From the NCBI GenBank assembly GCA_024343425.1, contig BRLC01000017.1, forward strand, positions 62,001 to 126,000: a stretch of 64,000 nt of DNA, read 5' to 3'. The stretch is from Rhizobiaceae bacterium MnEN-MB40S. Its GTDB lineage: Bacteria > Pseudomonadota > Alphaproteobacteria > Rhizobiales > Rhizobiaceae. The translations under genes and the position numbers were made by a program. Under the pieces are notes generated by a model. That model was not told the DNA's origin, did no database searches, and saw only the letters and a program-made list of their open reading frames with translations. Of the stretch, positions 59,373 through 64,000 are shown piece after piece. Position 1 is the first letter of the stretch. The number at the start of each line of letters is the position of its first letter.

Positions 59373-59693
59373 TTAACCGCCACCACGAAGCTTAAGGACT
59401 TCGCAGAATTCTCTTACCATATCCGCAGTGATGTCTTCCGGATAACAAAGTGGGCTCGCGCCACCTGGTCTGCTCCAAGCGCTTCTTCTTCCGCAGCTTC
59501 TGCCGGCACGGTCTCTGAAGTATGGACAGGGACAACTGCCCTGATACCGAGCCGTGCTCTCCCGGATCATTTGGTCTTTCAAAGTCGGAATGGGGATAGT
59601 GCAGGTGAACGTCTGGGCGCTGGCGTCCAGTGGCAAGAACATCAGCGCCGCACATAGGGCGAGCTGGACAGCAAAACGACCTACCGCGAACAT
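59373..59693 (-). CDS. Small exported Cys-rich protein
   Basis: A 106-residue protein from ATG 59693. The signal peptide is MFAVGRFAVQLALCAALMFLPL then DASAQ. The mature part has six or more Cys with a GSCPCPYFRDRAGRSCGRRSAWSRPGG pattern known in Rhizobiales secreted proteins, likely with disulfides. It overlaps the nuclease stop by 13 bases and stops 15 bases before the SRAP gene. Unknown function. Confidence 0.65.
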   Translation of the reverse strand: MFAVGRFAVQLALCAALMFLPLDASAQTFTCTIPIPTLKDQMIRESTARYQGSCPCPYFRDRAGRSCGRRSAWSRPGGASPLCYPEDITADMVREFCEVLKLRGGG

Positions 59694-60112
59694 CCGCCCA
59701 CGACACGATAGGCACCGCCGCTGAATTTCGGCCAATCGCAAGCCAGCTTAGCCTCAACAAGAGCTCTGGCAATATCCCGATTACTGACAAAACACTGAGC
59801 GACAATCCGGTCCCTGTTTATCTTGCGTGATCTGCCATCGCATACGGTGCCTTCAGAAACTGGAATGCATCTCACGGCCTTTCCGGATATCAACTGGCGC
59901 AAATACGCTTCCGCTTCCTGTGAGCCTTTTCGACCCTTCTCAGGCGTATCAATTCCACAAAGCCTGATAGGCTGATTTCTGATTACGAAAGTGTCGCCGT
60001 CTCTGATGTGAGTAACCGGACCTGTAATCGGTTCCGAGTGAGCGAAAGTCGTAAATGTGAATACGGCAAGCAATACCGCGCATATGTGCGCAATAGTCGT
60101 CCTAACCAGCAT
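59681..60112 (-). CDS. Thermonuclease (staphylococcal nuclease-like), exported
   Basis: A 143-residue SNase-fold protein from ATG 60112 with a signal peptide (LVRTTIAHICAVLLAVFTFTTFA). The catalytic set is visible: IRDGDTF (metal Asp), RLCGIDTPEKG (Arg and Glu) and RDRIVAQC. It cuts single- and double-stranded DNA and RNA outside the cytoplasm. A TTG at 60139 is an alternative start. It is coupled to the Cys-rich gene. Confidence 0.88.
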   Translation of the reverse strand: MLVRTTIAHICAVLLAVFTFTTFAHSEPITGPVTHIRDGDTFVIRNQPIRLCGIDTPEKGRKGSQEAEAYLRQLISGKAVRCIPVSEGTVCDGRSRKINRDRIVAQCFVSNRDIARALVEAKLACDWPKFSGGAYRVVGGCSR

Positions 60113-60286
60113 GAAATCTAACCCCCGAAAAATCCCCAAAAAATCCTATCACCCAGAATATTGCACGTCTACTCAGGGGTGCAGTAGCGGTTAGCTTTCA
60201 CCTTTTGGCGGCTTTCTCATGTCTTCGAGAATCAGTATCCTCTGTGTCGTGCGGCATATCCAACAACACATGCGAGGAGCCGCGCC

Positions 60287-60526
60287 ATGCCTACAATCAA
60301 AACTCTTTCCGATCTCGAACGCTCGAACGTCACGATTTACGGCAACTGCACCGGTCGCCATTGTGGGCACGGCCAGGCACTGCCGATAGACGAGCTGATT
60401 ATGCGCTTTGGCGCTGACTATGTGGTGATCAATGAAACGCGGATCTCGGCCGCGCTGCGATGCCAACGCTGCGGCCACAGGGGAGGGATGCTGACTCTCT
60501 CGCCGCCGAGTACTACCAAATCGTGA
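60287..60526 (+). CDS. Small zinc-ribbon-like protein
   Basis: A 79-residue protein with GCGAGGAG 7 bases before the ATG. It has Cys pairs in YGNCTGRHCGHG and RCQRCGH that could bind zinc. DNA or RNA contact is plausible but not shown. It is the last gene inside the element. Confidence 0.6.
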   Translation: MPTIKTLSDLERSNVTIYGNCTGRHCGHGQALPIDELIMRFGADYVVINETRISAALRCQRCGHRGGMLTLSPPSTTKS

Positions 60527-60611
60527 TGAACCGAATGCCCGCATCAGGCAGCGGGAAAGGATTATTCAGGAGCGGTTGCCCTAATTCGGATAGGTCTTTA
60601 CCACAAAAAAT

Positions 60612-60631
60612 AGTGGGAACAAAAGTGGGAA
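60612..60631. repeat. Integrase arm-type repeats, right end
   Basis: AGTGGGAA at 60612-60619 and again at 60624-60631, in the same orientation, 56 to 75 bases inside the right att copy. They match the three copies at the left end. Confidence 0.6.
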
Positions 60632-60686
60632 AGAAATTCTGGATTCTTAAAAAGAACATATAAAACAAATGGATACGTGAAGAGAA

Positions 60687-60703
60687 TGGTGCCGCTTGTC
60701 AGA
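60687..60703. repeat. attR: 17-bp core at the tRNA-Thr 3' end
   Basis: TGGTGCCGCTTGTCAGA is identical to 33016-33032. It comprises the encoded CCA, discriminator A, 3' acceptor strand and part of the T-stem of tRNA-Thr. Confidence 0.85.
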
Positions 60704-60762
60704 CTCGAACTGACGACCTCCGCATTACGAATGCGATGCTCTACCAACTGAGCTAAAGCGGC
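60687..60762 (-). tRNA. tRNA-Thr (anticodon CGT)
   Basis: A 76-base tRNA with CCA encoded. The acceptor stem is GCCGCTT with AAGCGGC, the D-stem GCTC/GAGC, the anticodon stem TCGCA/TGCGG around TTCGTAA (anticodon CGT), and the T-arm GTCAG-TTCGAGT-CTGAC. The 3' end is the integration target of the mobile element, which lies to the left. The tRNA gene itself is intact. Confidence 0.96.
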
Positions 60763-60877
60763 CCGTCGCCGTAACGATCAACGGCGAAACGAATACAAGG
60801 GACAATGGTCCCCTGCAACGCGGCGCTGCTTAACCCCATTCACCGGCGAATTCAAGCCAAAAGCGTCAGGCGCGCAA

Positions 60878-61864
60878 TCAAACCGCCTGCCGCGCGTCAG
60901 CGGCCGCGCCGTCCAGCGCTAGCGACCGCCGCGCGTCGAGATACTCGGCCTCCAGCCGGTCGACGAGAGCGGCCACCGGCTGAACGAACTTGATCGCGCC
61001 CACGCCCTGACCCGACCCCCAGATGTCGCGCCAGGCCTTGGCGCCCTGCGATTGATCGAAATTCATCTTCGTAATGTCGGCTTCCGGCAGATTGTCGGGA
61101 TCCAGCCCGGCCGCGATGATCGACGGTTTGAGATAATTGCCGAGAACGCCGGTGAAATAGTTGCTGTAGACGATGTCCGTGGCGTTGCTGTCGACGATCA
61201 TCTGTTTGTAATCGTCGACGGCCCGAGCTTCATTCGTTGCGATGAAGGCGGAGCCCATATAGGCGAGATCCGCGCCCATCGCCTGCGCCGCCAGGATCGA
61301 CCGGCCGTTGGCGATGGCGCCTGACAGGAGCAGCGGGCCATCGAACCATTCGCGAATTTCCTGGACCAGCGCAAAGGGAGACAGCGCTCCTGCGTGGCCG
61401 CCTGCGCCGGCGGCAACCGCGATCAGGCCGTCCGCGCCCTTGTTGATCGCCGAATGGGCGTGCCGGTTATTGATGATGTCGTGAAGCACAATGCCGCCAT
61501 AGGCGTGCACCGCCTGATTGACCTCGGGCACGGCGCCCAGCGAGGAGATCACGATCGGAACCCTGTATTTTTCGCATAGACCGAGATCATGTTCGAGCCG
61601 CTTGTTCGAGCGGTGAACGATCTGGTTGACGGCGAACGGCGCCGCCTTCCGGTCCGGGTGCTTTGCGTCGTGATCGGCGAGCCCTTCGGTGATCTCCGCC
61701 AGCCATTCATCGAGTTGGGCTTCCGGCCGCGCATTGAGCGCCGGGAAGGAACCAACCACGCCTGCTTTGCATTGTGCTAGCGTCAGCGGCGGATGAGAGA
61801 TGATGAACAGGGGTGCGCCGACGACCGGGAGACGCAGGTTTTTGAGGAGGTCGGGAAGGGCCAT
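60878..61864 (-). CDS. Nitronate monooxygenase family protein
   Basis: A 328-residue FMN TIM-barrel protein from ATG 61864 (MALPDLLKNLRLPVVGAPLF). The nitronate monooxygenase start LPVVGAPLFIIS and HDIINNRHAHSAINKGADGLIAVAAGAGGHAG (FMN phosphate site, near residues 130-162) are visible. The family oxidises propionate-3-nitronate or alkyl nitronates with O2; others are enoyl-ACP reductases. It is host chromosome, next to the tRNA. Confidence 0.9.
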   Translation of the reverse strand: MALPDLLKNLRLPVVGAPLFIISHPPLTLAQCKAGVVGSFPALNARPEAQLDEWLAEITEGLADHDAKHPDRKAAPFAVNQIVHRSNKRLEHDLGLCEKYRVPIVISSLGAVPEVNQAVHAYGGIVLHDIINNRHAHSAINKGADGLIAVAAGAGGHAGALSPFALVQEIREWFDGPLLLSGAIANGRSILAAQAMGADLAYMGSAFIATNEARAVDDYKQMIVDSNATDIVYSNYFTGVLGNYLKPSIIAAGLDPDNLPEADITKMNFDQSQGAKAWRDIWGSGQGVGAIKFVQPVAALVDRLEAEYLDARRSLALDGAAADARQAV

Positions 61865-62083
61865 GGGAAACAATTCCAAACTTTGACGTTTTCGTAAACG
61901 TCAATGCAATTATCAGAACGAGTATTGGCTGAAAAGGCCGGAGCGGGCCTTGCGAAATGGAATCGCTTGTGTCTTTGACCACATTTGTATTGGAAAAAGC
62001 CCTCTACTTGTGTCATTTGGCAGGTGCCCGTTTGGCGACGGGGCCAAAAGGACGTTTGAGACGTCACAGACTGGAGTGAATTT

Positions 62084-63883
62084 GTGAAGGGACTGGAAGC
62101 GGCGATCGTCAAGGCTTTGAAAGAGGCCGGACAGGCGGATGCCCAGACCCGTGCCAAAATCTACCAGTCGGCGCGCGACGCGCTTGACCGGGCAGTCTCC
62201 AAACAACAGTTGGACGGCTCTGACGCAGCCATAGAACAGCATCGAAAACTCGAAAAGATCATCAACTCCGTCGAGGCCGAATACCAGAAGGCGCAGATGC
62301 GCAGGCCTCAGCCCGAGCCTGAGCCGGACATCTTCGATCTCGAGCCTGAAGAATTGCTGGTGCCGGAGACGGTTCTCAATCCCGACGATCTTGTCTTGCC
62401 GGAGGAAAGAGAGCCGCGCAGACAGCCGTCCGCGACGCGGGACGACGTTGCTCAGCGGAAGGCAGACCGGGCGGAACCGCCGATGGAGCCGACTCCGTTC
62501 AGATCGGAAGATGCAGATTTCACCGGTCCCGAACCGACGCCCCGCCGCGAAGCGCCGGCTGCGCGAAGCGGGCGCGCCGAGCGTGATGTGCGGTCCGAAC
62601 CGGAGCTTTGGGCAGAACGGGGCGAGCGTGGTCGCGCAGAAGCGCCTACGTCGCAGGCTCCACATTCCGACCGCCCGAATCGGCGACGTGAAACCGAAGT
62701 CCCTCCGCGCCGCAACGCCGACGCCGCGTCCCGGCGTCCGCGCGCGCCGGTGCGCAGTGAAACACACGATCCCGAGTTTGAAGATGTCTTCGTCCGCGAG
62801 GAACGCCAGGCGCCGCGCAGAAGCAGCAGCGCCCGGCCGCAGGCGGGGCGCCCCGACTGGCCGGAATATGACGATATCGACTGGCAGGATCCGGGCGACC
62901 GCCGTCAGAAAGCGCCTCGCAGACCGAAGATGCCGGCGGCCGAAGAGCCGCAATGGGAAGGTCTTGACGCCGCGCCGGAACCGGAGTTGCGGCATGACCA
63001 GCAGGACTGGGATGCCGTAGAGGCGCCCAGACCAGCGCATCGCAACGGCAAGCGCCCGCGTAGCCGGCCGGACCAGCAAGCCGGGCAGACCGGCCGGCCG
63101 CCGCGCGCCAGAAAGCGTACGCGCCAGGATCCGCCGCCGCCGCGTGCGTCCGGACATCAGCCGAACCGGCCGGTGCGATGGGACGAGCCGGATGTTGACG
63201 ACGGTCGCGGCGGGCGTCGTCCGGCGGGCCGCAATGGCAAGAAACGCCGATTCCCGATTTTCTCGCTGATTCTCGTCATGGCGCTGGTCGTGGCCTTCAT
63301 CGGAATCGGCGTCTGGTGGTTCATCGTCGGCGGGCTTGGCCTGTCGAGCGAGGAGCGCGACATGAGCGTTCCAAATCCGCCAGCGCAGGTTGAAAGCGAG
63401 GATTTCGCGGGCTCGCCGAGGCCCCAGGGTCGCTTCTCGGATGACTGGGTGCGGGTCTTCTCCCCGGATGACATCACGAACGTGTCGGCGAATGAAGACG
63501 CTTCCGTCGAATTGCTCGACGAAGGCAGCCGGGCCGCCCTGCAGATAACGTCCACCAATGGGGACGAAGCGGGTGAAGTGAGTTTCGAACTGGGACCCGG
63601 CGTGCTGCAGATGATTCAGGATCGGGAATCGCTCGTCGCCATCACCCTGCGCTCCGCCAGCGAAGAGCCCACGCAGATTTATATTCGCTGCGATTTTCCG
63701 GGCCTTGGCGATTGCGGGCGGCGTCGTTTCGACGTGGCCTACGAGCTCAACGACATCATATTCAATGTTGATCTGCGCGGCGCCGCCGCCACAGGGCTGC
63801 CGGGCTACATCTACATCAATCCGGACGTCACGGGCGCCTCCAGGAGCGTCGACATTTACGGCATCCGCATCCGGCCTGAATAG
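62084..63883 (+). CDS. Large disordered protein with single membrane span
   Basis: A 599-residue protein starting at GTG 62084. The N-terminal 65 residues are helical (VSKQQLDGSDAAIEQHRKLEKIINSVEAEYQK). Residues 75-390 are a highly charged Arg/Pro/Glu-rich disordered region. A membrane helix (FPIFSLILVMALVVAFIGIGVWWFIVGGL) lies at about 390-418. The last 180 residues look folded (WVRVFSPDDITNVS...GDFPGLGDCGRRRFDVAYELNDIIFN) and would face the periplasm. Conserved in Rhizobiales as unknown protein. It could be an envelope scaffold. Confidence 0.65.
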   Translation: MKGLEAAIVKALKEAGQADAQTRAKIYQSARDALDRAVSKQQLDGSDAAIEQHRKLEKIINSVEAEYQKAQMRRPQPEPEPDIFDLEPEELLVPETVLNPDDLVLPEEREPRRQPSATRDDVAQRKADRAEPPMEPTPFRSEDADFTGPEPTPRREAPAARSGRAERDVRSEPELWAERGERGRAEAPTSQAPHSDRPNRRRETEVPPRRNADAASRRPRAPVRSETHDPEFEDVFVREERQAPRRSSSARPQAGRPDWPEYDDIDWQDPGDRRQKAPRRPKMPAAEEPQWEGLDAAPEPELRHDQQDWDAVEAPRPAHRNGKRPRSRPDQQAGQTGRPPRARKRTRQDPPPPRASGHQPNRPVRWDEPDVDDGRGGRRPAGRNGKKRRFPIFSLILVMALVVAFIGIGVWWFIVGGLGLSSEERDMSVPNPPAQVESEDFAGSPRPQGRFSDDWVRVFSPDDITNVSANEDASVELLDEGSRAALQITSTNGDEAGEVSFELGPGVLQMIQDRESLVAITLRSASEEPTQIYIRCDFPGLGDCGRRRFDVAYELNDIIFNVDLRGAAATGLPGYIYINPDVTGASRSVDIYGIRIRPE

Positions 63884-64000
63884 GATTTTTGGTTGAAACG
63901 TCCCTTCGGCGGCGGTGGTCAACCCTTCAGAACACCTGTGCTGAAGCCAATGCTCTTTCTTGCCGGCTGATGGCGATTTCCACAGCCATGCCGTATTTTT
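63884..64000. other. End of window, no gene seen
   Basis: The last 117 bases contain no open frame or signal that I can support. Confidence 0.6.

Larger units (their letters stand above)
33016..60703. mobile_element. Integrated prophage-like catabolic element in tRNA-Thr(CGT), about 27.7 kb
   Basis: The 17-bp direct repeats bound a block with a tyrosine integrase at its left end and intact tRNA-Thr at its right end. AGTGGGAA repeats lie just inside both ends. The block contains phage-type genes (excisionase-like HTH, HNH/AP2, DUF6074, ejection proteins, virion peptidase, XRE/S24) and is less GC-rich than its flanks. An 8-kb aromatic catabolic cassette lies inside. Phage packaging ATPase, portal, capsid and tail genes are not seen, so it is a defective prophage, a phage satellite or an integrative island built on phage parts. 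Confidence 0.85.

Noticed and set aside
61913-63922. A 669-codon open frame on the minus strand opposite the disordered protein gene
   Set aside because: Arg/Pro-rich antisense shadow of a GC-rich gene. It has no domain, and the plus-strand frame has a membrane span and folded C-terminus.
1-64000. CRISPR arrays, rRNA genes or insertion sequences
   Set aside because: No regularly spaced repeats, no rRNA sequence and no intact transposase were seen.

Overview
The window looks like a chromosome segment of an alphaproteobacterium, probably Hyphomicrobiales (Rhizobiales). Coding is dense and GC-rich, and the gene stock is typical of that group: TRAP transporters, BKACE/DUF849 enzymes, DUF3095, a DUF6074-type phage protein and Tat-signal phage-region proteins. 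No 16S rRNA or species marker is present, so this rests on gene content.

Bases 1-32850 are host chromosome rich in uptake and catabolism. A TRAP operon (end of a binding protein, small and large permease) runs into a cyclase-family hydrolase, a beta-keto acid cleavage enzyme (BKACE), an SMP-30 lactonase-like protein and an OsmC protein. Next come a small exported Cys-rich protein with a hairpin over its ribosome site, a sirtuin, a Phd-type antitoxin with a PemK-like partner, and a TAXI TRAP operon with a universal stress protein. A second BKACE, a seven-iron ferredoxin and a DapA-like lyase follow. A LysR gene, an enoyl-CoA hydratase / CoA-transferase / FAD-oxidoreductase group and a NitT/TauT-type ABC transporter come next. 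The ferredoxin-DapA promoter and the ABC promoter share a composite motif, so they are probably co-regulated. The rest of this part is ordinary: ZntB, LysE, phosphoesterase, MarR, cytochrome b561, MmgE/PrpD, methyltransferase, epimerase, VOC protein and YihY.

Bases 33016-60703 are an integrated mobile element of about 27.7 kb. It is bounded by a 17-bp direct repeat that is the 3' end of a tRNA-Thr(CGT) gene intact at 60687-60762. Repeats of AGTGGGAA, probably integrase arm sites, lie just inside both ends. From the left it carries a tyrosine integrase, a small HTH (excisionase-like) gene, an HNH/AP2 endonuclease and a replication-like HTH protein. It then carries an 8-kb aromatic catabolic cassette, phage ejection-type proteins and a M15-like virion peptidase, two packaging-type small proteins, a lysogeny-like XRE/S24 module, Tat-signal proteins and a cluster of exported or DNA-acting proteins (SRAP, thermonuclease, Cys-rich peptide). 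No terminase large subunit, portal, capsid or tail gene is visible.

The cassette (37.7-45.8 kb) is the most interesting part. It holds an FADH2-dependent phenol-type monooxygenase with its flavin reductase, an intradiol ring-cleavage dioxygenase, a muconate cycloisomerase-type enzyme and a maleylacetate reductase, plus LysR and IclR regulators. Together these form a modified (chlorocatechol-like) ortho-cleavage route. No classical alpha/beta dienelactone hydrolase is present. A metallo-beta-lactamase-fold hydrolase, transcribed divergently from the maleylacetate reductase, sits where that step is needed. The promoter between them has a perfect ATAC-N7-GTAT LysR box of the ClcR/CatR type. The cassette appears to occupy the place of the phage morphogenesis genes.

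Bases 60704-64000 return to host chromosome: a nitronate monooxygenase-like gene and a long, disordered, single-membrane-span protein. Bases 63884-64000 hold no gene I can support.
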